From UBA4416 sp020846025 (GTDB lineage: Bacteria; Bacteroidota; Bacteroidia; B-17B0; Aurantibacillaceae), in the NCBI GenBank assembly GCA_963169295.1, contig CAUJDD010000119.1, positions 43,683 to 107,682 of the forward strand: a stretch of 64,000 nt of DNA, written 5' to 3'. The notes beneath the pieces were generated by a model that was given only the letters and a program-made list of their open reading frames with translations, ran no database searches and was not told where the DNA came from. A program made the position numbers and the translations under genes. Positions 53,558 through 62,290 of this stretch are shown here, in pieces. Position 1 is the first letter of the stretch. Each line of letters starts with the position of its first letter.

Positions 53558-55711
53558 ATGAAAAGTTTTTTACTACCTTTTGTTTTACTGATGTTACTAA
53601 CTGCTGTGTCTATAGCTCAAAAAGACATCATTGAAGAAGCTGCTGATTTATATGAATCGCATAATTATAAAAAAGCTTACGATTTGTACGACCAGCTTTA
53701 CACTAAGAATCCTAAGAACTTTGAATTTAAATCAAGATTAGGTTTTTGTGCTTTATATTATCCAGAAAAAAAATCGAGAGCTATTGAAATTTTTGAAGAC
53801 ATTAAACGAAACGATAAATCTCCCGAAGCAGATTATTATTTAGCAAAGGCTTATCATAGCAATTATAAATTTGATAAAGCAATCACTCATTATGAGGCTT
53901 ATATATTGGCAAAAGGCAACAAAATTAAGGAAGATGATAAAGAGATGCTACGTGACGCTAAATTAGGAATTACTAATTGTAATAATGGGAAAGAATTAAT
54001 GGCTAATAAAGTTGTAGCTGATATTAAAAACATAGGTTCTCCAATTAACTCACACGAAGTTGAGGGTGTTCCAATTATTTCAGCAGATGAGTCAGTTTTA
54101 ATTTATACCTATCGAGGTGAGAAAAGCACAGGTGGTTTATTAAACGACGAGTTGAAAGAGGATAAAATAGATAGCACATATCATGAAGATATATTTATCT
54201 CGAACAGAGTTAATGATTCAACTTGGGGAGTACCAACACCTATTACTAATTTGAATACGAATGGAAATGATGCTGCTATTGCATTATCGCCAGATGGGCA
54301 AATGCTATTTACTTTTGTAAGTGATGTAAAAAACCCTGGTGACATTATGTATTCAAGCTATTCGGGAACCGAATGGAGTATTCCAGTAAAACTAAATAGC
54401 AATATCAATTCTGCGTACTGGGAAGGTAGCTGCTCAATAACAGCCGATGGACGCTATTTATATTTTGCCTCTGAACGCCCTGGTGGATCTGGAGGAAGAG
54501 ATTTATATATATCAGAAAAAGTAAACGGGGATTGGGGACCTGCCAAAAACTTAGGCGCAGCTATTAATACAGAGTATGATGATGACGCTCCTTTTATTCA
54601 TCCTGATGGTATTACACTTTTCTTTAGTTCAGAGGGACATAAAAGTATTGGAGGCTATGACATTATGTATTCTATAAAAAAAGATAATTCGTGGATTGAA
54701 CCAATTAGTATGGGTATACCCTTAAATACAACCGAAGATGACCGTTTTTATGTTATAAATGCAAAAGGAGATGTTGGTTATTTTTCATCTAACAGAGCAA
54801 GCTCTGGTGGAAAAGGCGAACAAGATATTTATACAGTGATGCCTGGTATAATTGGTGAACGTCCCATACTAGCATTATTAAAAGGAAGTGTATATGTAGA
54901 TGAAAAACCTGTTGAAGCAAAAATTGAAGTGGTAAAAAAAGATAATAATGAATTAATAGGCCCATATTATTCTAATTCAAAAACAGGAAAATATTTAATG
55001 GCTATCTCTCCAGGTCATAATTACTCAGTTAAAGTTACAACCAAAGATATGGAACCTATGGAGGAAATAATTTCAATAGAAAAGCTCAATAAATTTGTTG
55101 AAGTAAGAAAAGATTTCTTTTTCTATACCCCTGAGTTTGCTAACAAGAAAAGCCAAATATCTGTAAATGCCATTTTAGATAGTTTATTAAATCAAGTAAC
55201 GAGTGCAGAAGATTTTAAAAATGATGTTAGTACTATGAAAACATTGGAGAATAATACAAAATTAGTAGAACCAGTAACACAGAAAGAGCCAGAGAAAACG
55301 ACAGCTACACAAGAAGCGCCATGCAATGGTGGAGCAATTCCTGATTTTACAGCTTTAAAAGGTAAATCATTAAACGACAAAGCAGTATATAAACAATTAT
55401 TAGAAATTGGTGGTAATATATGTGTAGATGGTATGGAATTTAAAGTACAGGTAGCAGCTTATCGTCATCCTGAGAACTATAAATATACTCATTTGTCGAG
55501 CATCGGTAAACCTGAAGAAAAAGGTTATCCTGACGGGATCACTAGATTTACCATGTTAAGTTTTAAAACTATTAAAGAAGCAGAACAAGCACGTCAAAAG
55601 ATGATTGCAAAAGGACAACATGATGCTTGGATTGTAGGATTTGTAGGTGATAAGCGCTATACTTTAGAAGAACTGATTATGACTAATTTTAATGCTAAGG
55701 CAATAAACTAA
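53558..55711 (+). CDS. PorE-like protein: TPR, PD40 beta-propeller, regulatory beta-domain and C-terminal SPOR-like domain
   Basis: A 717-residue exported protein with signal peptide MKSFLLPFVLLMLLTAVSIAQ. TPR repeats (~25-150; ADLYESHNYKKAYDLYDQLY) are followed by PD40-type propeller blades (~165-450; SPDGQMLFTFVSDVKNPGD, SADGRYLYFASERPGGSGGR, HPDGITLFFSSEGHKSIGGY). A carboxypeptidase-regulatory-like domain (~455-530, LLKGSVYVDEKPVEAKIEV) follows, then a linker and a SPOR-like domain (~628-715; FKVQVAAYRHPENY, GITRFTMLSF). PorE of the T9SS has the same first three domains but ends in an OmpA peptidoglycan-binding domain. SPOR domains bind peptidoglycan too, so a similar anchoring role is plausible. 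Confidence 0.8.
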   Translation: MKSFLLPFVLLMLLTAVSIAQKDIIEEAADLYESHNYKKAYDLYDQLYTKNPKNFEFKSRLGFCALYYPEKKSRAIEIFEDIKRNDKSPEADYYLAKAYHSNYKFDKAITHYEAYILAKGNKIKEDDKEMLRDAKLGITNCNNGKELMANKVVADIKNIGSPINSHEVEGVPIISADESVLIYTYRGEKSTGGLLNDELKEDKIDSTYHEDIFISNRVNDSTWGVPTPITNLNTNGNDAAIALSPDGQMLFTFVSDVKNPGDIMYSSYSGTEWSIPVKLNSNINSAYWEGSCSITADGRYLYFASERPGGSGGRDLYISEKVNGDWGPAKNLGAAINTEYDDDAPFIHPDGITLFFSSEGHKSIGGYDIMYSIKKDNSWIEPISMGIPLNTTEDDRFYVINAKGDVGYFSSNRASSGGKGEQDIYTVMPGIIGERPILALLKGSVYVDEKPVEAKIEVVKKDNNELIGPYYSNSKTGKYLMAISPGHNYSVKVTTKDMEPMEEIISIEKLNKFVEVRKDFFFYTPEFANKKSQISVNAILDSLLNQVTSAEDFKNDVSTMKTLENNTKLVEPVTQKEPEKTTATQEAPCNGGAIPDFTALKGKSLNDKAVYKQLLEIGGNICVDGMEFKVQVAAYRHPENYKYTHLSSIGKPEEKGYPDGITRFTMLSFKTIKEAEQARQKMIAKGQHDAWIVGFVGDKRYTLEELIMTNFNAKAIN

Positions 55712-55783
55712 TTTTTTAAGCACATTTTACTGAATTTCATTGTTTTTTAAATATCTTTAAACGGCATTTAAAATTAATGAACT

Positions 55784-56452
55784 ATGAAAAAATCGTTTTC
55801 TTTAATAGCTGTTTTAGCTATAGTATTACAAGTAAAAGCACAAAAAATCTCAGTAAATGATGGCTCACAGAAATTTTCTGATGGTAGCCATAATGCTTAT
55901 TCTGTAACAATTTATGAAACCTCTAAAAGTGATGTGGAAAGCAAATGGAAAAGCTTTTTAAAAGATTTTAAAACCGAAAAAGTAAAGTCAGAAAAAGGTG
56001 AATTATTTGCCGATAATGTTTTGATAAAAGATTGGGGAAATAATCCAGTGGACATTTATACTACTTTTGAAGAAAACAAAGAAGCCAAAACCGTTCAGAT
56101 GCATGTAGCCTTTAACCTTGGTGGCGCTTATTTAACAGGTGCTGATGGCGATAAACACAAAAGTGCTAAAGCAATGATAAAAGATTTTGCTGTAAAAACT
56201 ACTAAAGAATCATTAGGAGATAAATTAAAAGAACAAGAAAAAAATTTAGGTAAGCTAGAAGATAATCAAAAAGATTTAGAGAAAGAAAACAAAAGCTTAA
56301 AATCTGATATTGATGGTTATAAGTCTAAAATTAAATCGGCAGAAGATAACATCGCTAAAAACGAAGAAGCTCAAGCAAAAAAGAAATCTGAAATCGAAGC
56401 CCAAAAAAAAGTAGTAGAAGCAGCTAAAGAAATTATGAATAAAGTAGAATAA
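55784..56452 (+). CDS. Exported protein with C-terminal coiled coil, function unknown
   Basis: A 222-residue protein with a signal peptide ending near VKAQ. The N-terminal ~130 residues form an alpha/beta domain that I do not recognise (KISVNDGSQKFSDGSHNAY, FNLGGAYLTG). Residues ~145-222 are a charged Lys/Glu coiled coil (LEDNQKDLEKENKSLKSDI). It follows the PorE-like gene after 72 bases on the same strand and may be coexpressed. Periplasmic location inferred from the signal peptide. Confidence 0.75.
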   Translation: MKKSFSLIAVLAIVLQVKAQKISVNDGSQKFSDGSHNAYSVTIYETSKSDVESKWKSFLKDFKTEKVKSEKGELFADNVLIKDWGNNPVDIYTTFEENKEAKTVQMHVAFNLGGAYLTGADGDKHKSAKAMIKDFAVKTTKESLGDKLKEQEKNLGKLEDNQKDLEKENKSLKSDIDGYKSKIKSAEDNIAKNEEAQAKKKSEIEAQKKVVEAAKEIMNKVE

Positions 56453-56465
56453 TACATTTTATTCT

Positions 56466-57548
56466 TTGGGAATTTTTCGCACAATATTAGCCATTGCCGT
56501 TGTTGTTTATCATTCTTACAAGATTTTTGGTTTACGCTTGTGTGGCGGACAAGTAGCCGTAGAAAGTTTTTATATTATTTCGGGCTTTTACATGGCTTTA
56601 ATTTTAAACGAAAAGTATGTAGGAGAAGGATATTACAAACGATTTTTATGGAGTCGCTTTTATCGTATTTTCCCAACATATTGGATAGTACTTTTATTGG
56701 CATTATTACTTAGTTTAATTGGCTTCTGGTTATTTAATACGCCTTATTATTTAGCTAGGTATCTTCAATATGGAACATGTTTATCGCCCTACACAGTTGC
56801 CTATTTTTTAATAGAAAACGTACTTGTTATAGGACAAGATTGGTTTTATTTTTTAAGAATTGATGAATTATGTCAACTACAGTTTACCAAGCAAGTTTTA
56901 TCTTATAAGCATACAGCTTTTCAATATTTGTTTTTACCTCAATCTTGGTCAATTAGTATAGAATGTCTGTTTTATATCATCGCTCCATTTTTAGTAAGGC
57001 TTCAATTAAGAAATCAAATACTGATTATTTTACTTGGTATTTTATTAAAATGGTATTTTAGTCAATTTCACTATTTATGTTTTGATCCGTGGACCTATCG
57101 TTTTTTCCCCTTTGAGTTGCCGTTTTTTTTAGCTGGAAGTGTAGCTTATCAATTTTACAAGAGAAATTGGTTACTAAATTCCTCTAAATATATGGGCTAC
57201 ACCTTGTTAATGATAAGCATATTAGGTATTCTCTTTATTGAAGAAATACCAATAATGGATAGTATAAAATATTCTATATTCTTTGTAATAATTTCATTAT
57301 CAATGCCTTATATTTTTTCTGCGTTTAAAAATTCTAAGATTGATCGTGCAATAGGCGAATTATCTTTTACTTTATACATCAGTCATCATTTAGTGGTAAG
57401 TATATTAAGGGCTTATTTTTTTAAACATACACAATGGATGTCTTATTATGGTTATGCTACACTGCTTACTAGTATTATATTAGCATGTATTTTACAATTT
57501 GTAATTGTAAGAAGGATAGAGGCCTTAAGACAAAAAAGATTTTCGTGA
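56466..57548 (+). CDS. Acyltransferase 3 family membrane protein (OafA/YrhL-like)
   Basis: A 360-residue multi-pass membrane protein. TTG 56466 is the only suitable start: the very N-terminal GIFRTILAIAVVVYHS carries the family's catalytic His16 and would be lost with any later start. VAVESFYIISGFYMALIL and WSISIECLFYIIAPFLV are typical segments, and about ten membrane helices are present. The family O-acylates sugars of surface polysaccharides, LPS or peptidoglycan; the target here is unknown. It begins 13 bases after the coiled-coil gene. Confidence 0.88.
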   Translation: MGIFRTILAIAVVVYHSYKIFGLRLCGGQVAVESFYIISGFYMALILNEKYVGEGYYKRFLWSRFYRIFPTYWIVLLLALLLSLIGFWLFNTPYYLARYLQYGTCLSPYTVAYFLIENVLVIGQDWFYFLRIDELCQLQFTKQVLSYKHTAFQYLFLPQSWSISIECLFYIIAPFLVRLQLRNQILIILLGILLKWYFSQFHYLCFDPWTYRFFPFELPFFLAGSVAYQFYKRNWLLNSSKYMGYTLLMISILGILFIEEIPIMDSIKYSIFFVIISLSMPYIFSAFKNSKIDRAIGELSFTLYISHHLVVSILRAYFFKHTQWMSYYGYATLLTSIILACILQFVIVRRIEALRQKRFS

Positions 57549-57563
57549 ATTGGCATTAATTTT

Positions 57564-57594
57564 TTTGCTAGAAATAAAAATAATTGTAAATTTG
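57564..57594 (+). promoter_or_regulatory. Promoter of tRNA-Glu (TTTG-N19-TAAATTTG)
   Basis: TTTG (57564-57567), a 19-base spacer and TAAATTTG (57587-57594) match both elements of the Bacteroidota consensus exactly; the tRNA begins 18 bases later. Confidence 0.8.
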
Positions 57595-57612
57595 CACTCC
57601 ATTTTAAATAAT

Positions 57613-57684
57613 GGCCCGTTCGTCTAGGGGTTAGGACGCATCCCTTTCACGGATGAAACACGGGTTCGATTCCCGTACGGGCTA
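57613..57684 (+). tRNA. tRNA-Glu (anticodon TTC)
   Basis: Acceptor GGCCCGT / ACGGGCT with discriminator A, anticodon arm CATCC-CTTTCAC-GGATG (TTC) and T-arm ACGGG-TTCGATT-CCCGT. 72 bases; CCA is not encoded. Confidence 0.97.
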
Positions 57685-57697
57685 CTTAAACACTCTA

Positions 57698-57725
57698 AAA
57701 CCCTTGCACTGCAAGGGTTTTTTAT
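57698..57725 (+). terminator. Intrinsic terminator of tRNA-Glu
   Basis: 10-bp stem AAACCCTTGC / GCAAGGGTTT with 3-base loop ACT followed by a T-run. Confidence 0.92.
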
Positions 57726-57824
57726 TTTGGGTAATATAATCGTTTCATAAAAATAATCGAGCAACGCTTATGAACAAGGTAATTTCAAGATATAGTAGAA
57801 CTCTAATATGTAATCCGAATTAAA

Positions 57825-59471
57825 TTACCTTTCGGTTTTAAATTCAAGCGTGTTTATATTTCCTGCATTGTCGCTTAGTATTAGTTTAATTAGTAATTCT
57901 CCGCGAGTACTGTTATTAAAGTTATATGTAATAAGTCCTGTTTTAGAATCATACTCTACAATTGTCCACACATTGTTTATATATAAATGGTAATCATTTA
58001 TTCCACTCAGGTTATCACCTACTTTAAAAATTAAAGTTTGATGATGGGATAGATTTCCTCTATTCTTAGCTTTTAGCAAAATTGTAGGAGCAATCGTATC
58101 GTAAGATATACTAAAAGCACCCAACGATTTGGTTTCTGCTTTTAACCAACCATTACTGTATGTTCCTCCAACGCATCGGTTATCAAGCATCATCACCATT
58201 CGTGATTCTTTACCAATAACAGGTTGTGCAACTTTTATTGAAATTGTAGCTGGTTTTAGTAATTGATCGTTGGCCGAACCAACTACAACATGCCCTAATT
58301 TATTAATATACGATGCTATAAAGCAAGGTTTACTAAATGTTCCTTTTTTAAATAATGCCTCTACAAATTCTTTTTTAAGTAGGGTGTCTTTATCACAAGT
58401 TACATTAATTAGAGGTTTTTTAGTAGAATAATATTGTAAGTTATTTGTTTTAATATAAAAATTCAAATAGTTGCTATTTCCTTTTTCATCAGCAACTACT
58501 AAGTTAATTTGATGAGTTAATGTGTCGTTTAAATATATTTTACCACCTTGTAAAATGGTTTTGTAAATGGATATTTGGTAACAAGAAGGTGTAAAACATT
58601 TTTGAATTTTGTTGTATTTAATTCGTTCGCTAAACACATTAACATATCGAGTATCATCAAAACTAATGTGATTGAGTTGATGGTGATAAATTAACTTGTT
58701 ATCTAAATAAATTTTGACTTCGTAGATGTTATTTTTATTCATTGTTCCGTTAGCCATATCAAAACCAGAAAATCCTAAAGCAATGGCATTGAAAGGAAGC
58801 GTTAGTGTTGGTTGCGAGAGCGCTAATGCACCTTTTGTATTTTTAATAGGTAAAACCGAATAAAGATTTTCTTGTAAAGTGTCGGCGACATTATAAATTG
58901 CAAGCTGATTCAATTCTGGTTTTACATCATCTTTAATAGTATAAAACAATAAAGGGTTTAAAGGAACTTCCGATTTTTCGTCTCTTATCTCAAAGTGCAA
59001 ATGTGGCCCTGATGAGCTTCCTGAATTACCTGTAAAACCAATTACTTCGCCTTGTTTTACCACTAATACGTTTTTTTCAGGATACACCTCAATTTCATTT
59101 TTTTGTTGAGTAATTTGAACTTCCTTAATGTATGTATCTATTTTATCAGCAAATTTTTTTTGATGAGCATACACCGTTACATAACCATTGGCATGGGTTA
59201 TATACAATACATTTCCATATCCTCCTCGACTTATTTTAATGCGTGAAATGTAACCATCTGCCACACTTTTAATTGGTAAATTTTGTATTTGGTCGGTTCT
59301 AAAATCAATGCCCGCATGAAAATGATTAGGGCGTAATTCACCGTAATTGCCTGTAACAATGGGCTCTCTATCGAGTGGTAAAATAAACGAAGGTTTTAAT
59401 GATTGACCAAACAAAAAACTTGAACATAATATAAAACATAGGCTAAGAGAGGTAGTAAACGAAAAGAACAT
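57825..59471 (-). CDS. M23-family (LytM/lysostaphin-type) peptidase with extra C-terminal domains
   Basis: A 548-residue exported protein; the signal peptide ends near SFLFGQ. The LytM domain comes first (~30-190): NHFHAGIDFR with zinc ligands H52 and D56, GYGNVLYITHANGYVTVYAH, and GPHLHFEI with H157/H159, completing the HxxxD plus HxH set, so the enzyme should be active. The C-terminal ~350 residues are beta-rich, ending with an Ig-like DNLSGINDYHLYINN block. It probably cleaves peptidoglycan cross-links in the periplasm. The gene is convergent with tRNA-Glu and divergent from the coiled-coil gene upstream of zapA. Confidence 0.9.
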   Translation of the reverse strand: MFFSFTTSLSLCFILCSSFLFGQSLKPSFILPLDREPIVTGNYGELRPNHFHAGIDFRTDQIQNLPIKSVADGYISRIKISRGGYGNVLYITHANGYVTVYAHQKKFADKIDTYIKEVQITQQKNEIEVYPEKNVLVVKQGEVIGFTGNSGSSSGPHLHFEIRDEKSEVPLNPLLFYTIKDDVKPELNQLAIYNVADTLQENLYSVLPIKNTKGALALSQPTLTLPFNAIALGFSGFDMANGTMNKNNIYEVKIYLDNKLIYHHQLNHISFDDTRYVNVFSERIKYNKIQKCFTPSCYQISIYKTILQGGKIYLNDTLTHQINLVVADEKGNSNYLNFYIKTNNLQYYSTKKPLINVTCDKDTLLKKEFVEALFKKGTFSKPCFIASYINKLGHVVVGSANDQLLKPATISIKVAQPVIGKESRMVMMLDNRCVGGTYSNGWLKAETKSLGAFSISYDTIAPTILLKAKNRGNLSHHQTLIFKVGDNLSGINDYHLYINNVWTIVEYDSKTGLITYNFNNSTRGELLIKLILSDNAGNINTLEFKTER

Positions 59472-59589
59472 GGGCTTAAAAATTATAATGACTTAATTAA
59501 CAATGACTTGTTGATGTAAAGTTACACAAGTATATATTTTAAGTTCGACTAACATCTATTTTTAACCAACAACAAACTGTTTATTGAGC

Positions 59590-61806
59590 ATGAATGCAGA
59601 AAACATAAAAACTGAATTACAACAAGTGTTAGATAGTGATTTAGCGCTAAGAAAAGAATACAATGAAATCAAACGTTCGTTGTGCGATTATCGTAATCAA
59701 CTCATTGAGCGTGATGAAGATTGTAAGCGTTTACAAGTGTCTATTGACGTGCTTAACACCAAGTTGGAAGTAATGGAACGTGATAACATCAATTATAAAA
59801 ACGAAGTGAGTTCGTTTAAAGAATTGAGAAATACATTTCACGATCAATTGCAAGATAAACAAAATGAAATTAGCCGATTGTTATCTCAAATTGATGAGTT
59901 GAATGCACAACTTTCAACCATTGCATCGGAGTATGAATTAAAAATAGCGGATGTAAATTCTGAGGCTGAAAATCAAATTCAATCACTTAAAGCCAATTAC
60001 GAAAATCAAATTTCCGAATTAAAATCTAATACTTCTTATCAACAAACAGGGCTTCGTACTGAATTAGAAGCTAAAATTACTGAACTAACAAACTCTTATC
60101 AAACATCACAACAAGAAACTATTGCGACTTACGAATCCAAAATTGAAAGTTTAACTGCTGAATTTAACCAACAAATTGAAACTTTAAAACAAGAGTCGCA
60201 TGAAAGTATATCATCTTTAACTTCAGCTAATGCTGAAAGCATGACACAAATTAAAAATGATTACGAGTTAAAAATAAGTGGTTTAACACATCAATGGAAC
60301 AATGAGCGCGATGAGTTAAAAGCTTCTTACGAAAACCAAATTTCATCATTAAGTGGCGCCTACTCTAGCGAGAAAGCCGAATTAACCGCATTTTATGATC
60401 ACAAAATAAACTCACTGCATGGAGATTCTGAACAAAAACAATTAGCCTTTGAAACTGAATTATCATTAGCGATTGAAAAAGTAAAAGCCGAGTACGAAGA
60501 AAAATTAAGTAACACCGTTTTACATGCCAATACGCAAAACTCTAAACTATCCGACGATAATAGCAAATTAGTGGTAGAGAACGAGCACTTTAAAGAAAAA
60601 ATTAAAGAGATGGTATATCACATCGATGCTCAAAACACACAAATTGAAAATTTAAATTTGAGTATTCAAGTTAAAACAGATGAGATAGTAAAACAATTAG
60701 AACTTTATAATACATTAAGTACCGAATACGATCAGTTTAAAACATCGCAGCTGGCAAGCGCTGATGAACAAGTAAGTAGCTTAAATAAAAAAATTACTGA
60801 ACTTGAAGGCGAAATTTCTCAAAGAAATAACACTATTTCAGAGTTACAAGTTAAAAACGAAGGTCAATCATCGGAATTATCTCAATTAAATACAGAATAT
60901 ACTGAGTTAGAAACTAAATTTAATACCTTAAACAGCACCTTATCTCAAGAGCAAGCATCGTTCGAGGATTTTAAAAATGAATTAGAGGTAACGCACTCAC
61001 AACAGTTACAAACTAAAGAAGTTGAATTTAATAAGCTATTAGCAGAAAACACGAGCTTAATTACCGAAATAGATGCTGTAAGCGATAAACTAGAAGCTAC
61101 AGAAGCTGAATTAGAATTAATTAAAAGCGAATTATCTGAACTACAAAATAGTGTTGAAGGAAAAACAGCCGATTTAAAAGAAACTTTAAATGCGAAGAAT
61201 TATGAAATAACGAATTTATCGGCTAATAATATGGCTCTACAAACCGAAATTGAACTTCTAAAATCAGAACTCAACTCGGTTCGTGGCGAATTAAGCGCGG
61301 TTACAGCATCAAGCCAACAAACCAGCGATTTACAAAATGAATTTGATGTGTTACAAGCTAGTAATAAAGAACTAGAAAATCAAGTACGTGCATTTAGTTC
61401 TACAACCGAATCGTTAAATGCTCAAATAGAACGATTGAATGAAACCATTGCTGGTTACGAAAATGAAATTGCTAACTTAAAATCGGCTACTAAAGCTGAT
61501 GAGCAAGATGCCTTTGTTGATAAATTATTTAAACAAATTGATATGTTAAGCGATGAGCGTTTAACCTTACTAAACGAGAAAGAAGAAATGGCTATTCAGT
61601 TACTAAAAATGAACGAAACCATTACTGGAATTTCACAACAGGTTGATTCTCAGAATATTGACGTAACCGAATTGGATAATCATAGAAAAAATGTTATCTT
61701 AGCCGGAAGTTCGAGTAATGTTGGTTCGGAAAAAACTGCCATGAAAAAACAAATAAACGAGTTGGTGCGTGAAATTGATAAATGTATAGCTCTTTTGAGT
61801 GCTTAA
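59590..61806 (+). CDS. Large cytoplasmic coiled-coil protein upstream of zapA
   Basis: A 738-residue protein with ATG 59590 preferred over TTG 59584. It lacks a signal peptide and membrane helices and is almost entirely predicted coiled coil: heptad-rich Glu/Lys/Gln/Leu sequence with irregular repeats of the YENQISELKS / YELKISGL type between ~115 and 300. The last ~100 residues differ: AFVDKLFKQIDMLSDERLTL, then an Asn/Ser linker, then MKKQINELVREIDKCIALL. From memory this terminal motif resembles the short protein encoded just before zapA in related genomes. It is 18 bases upstream of zapA and likely cotranscribed, so a cytoskeletal or divisome role is plausible but unproven. Confidence 0.8.
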   Translation: MNAENIKTELQQVLDSDLALRKEYNEIKRSLCDYRNQLIERDEDCKRLQVSIDVLNTKLEVMERDNINYKNEVSSFKELRNTFHDQLQDKQNEISRLLSQIDELNAQLSTIASEYELKIADVNSEAENQIQSLKANYENQISELKSNTSYQQTGLRTELEAKITELTNSYQTSQQETIATYESKIESLTAEFNQQIETLKQESHESISSLTSANAESMTQIKNDYELKISGLTHQWNNERDELKASYENQISSLSGAYSSEKAELTAFYDHKINSLHGDSEQKQLAFETELSLAIEKVKAEYEEKLSNTVLHANTQNSKLSDDNSKLVVENEHFKEKIKEMVYHIDAQNTQIENLNLSIQVKTDEIVKQLELYNTLSTEYDQFKTSQLASADEQVSSLNKKITELEGEISQRNNTISELQVKNEGQSSELSQLNTEYTELETKFNTLNSTLSQEQASFEDFKNELEVTHSQQLQTKEVEFNKLLAENTSLITEIDAVSDKLEATEAELELIKSELSELQNSVEGKTADLKETLNAKNYEITNLSANNMALQTEIELLKSELNSVRGELSAVTASSQQTSDLQNEFDVLQASNKELENQVRAFSSTTESLNAQIERLNETIAGYENEIANLKSATKADEQDAFVDKLFKQIDMLSDERLTLLNEKEEMAIQLLKMNETITGISQQVDSQNIDVTELDNHRKNVILAGSSSNVGSEKTAMKKQINELVREIDKCIALLSA

Positions 61807-61824
61807 TAAAAAAAGCTTTGTTTA

Positions 61825-62133
61825 ATGAGCAACGTAAGCATACAAGTTGAAATTGCCGGCGGAATTTATACGCTGAAAATTAAAAGTGATGATGAGAAAA
61901 ACGTTAAACAAGCGGTTGAATTAATTAATCAGAAAATTTCGGAGTTTGAAAAAAACTACGGAGTAAAAGATAAAAAAGACATTTTGGCAATGGTTACTTT
62001 ACAGCTGGTGAGCCAGTTGCATAAAGAAAAACAACAAGCCGAAAAAGAGTTAAGCACTCTAAAAGAAGTGTTGAATGATGTAGAACAAATGCTTAATCAG
62101 CATAAATTAAACATCGAAGATACTAAGGAGTAA
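61825..62133 (+). CDS. zapA: Cell division protein ZapA
   Basis: A 102-residue protein: N-terminal ZapA domain (VSIQVEIAGGIYTLKIKSDD, EKNVKQAVELINQKISEFEK), then a C-terminal coiled-coil helix for dimerisation. Length is typical. ZapA binds and bundles FtsZ at midcell. It lies directly after the large coiled-coil gene and before a structured spacer and rny, an order known in Bacteroidota. Confidence 0.92.
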   Translation: MSNVSIQVEIAGGIYTLKIKSDDEKNVKQAVELINQKISEFEKNYGVKDKKDILAMVTLQLVSQLHKEKQQAEKELSTLKEVLNDVEQMLNQHKLNIEDTKE

Positions 62134-62290
62134 AAGCATTATAGTCTTATAATTAAAGACCAATTAACGCACAAATTTTTGAATTTTTTATTTCAAGAGT
62201 TTGTGCGTTTGTTTTTAATACAACCCGAATAGTTGCCTTGGGCTGTGTTAAATAAAACTTAAAGTGCAACACAACAGTAAATTTAAAATT
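62134..62290 (+). ncRNA. Candidate structured RNA in the zapA-rny spacer (possibly 6S/ssrS)
   Basis: The spacer holds a 10-bp stem AACGCACAAA / TTTGTGCGTT (62166-62175 with 62200-62209) with a 3x3 internal loop and an inner TTGAA/TTCAA stem, then a T-rich tract. A second weak stem follows, ACAACCC / GGGCTGT, and TGTGTT / AACACA further on. I recall 6S RNA being annotated next to zapA in several phyla. A plain zapA terminator plus rny leader is an equally valid reading. Confidence 0.3.
62166..62217 (+). terminator. Hairpin and T-tract after zapA
   Basis: Stem AACGCACAAA / TTTGTGCGTT with symmetric internal loop and inner 5-bp stem, followed by TTGTTTTT: a plausible intrinsic terminator, or part of the candidate RNA in the same spacer. 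Confidence 0.6.
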
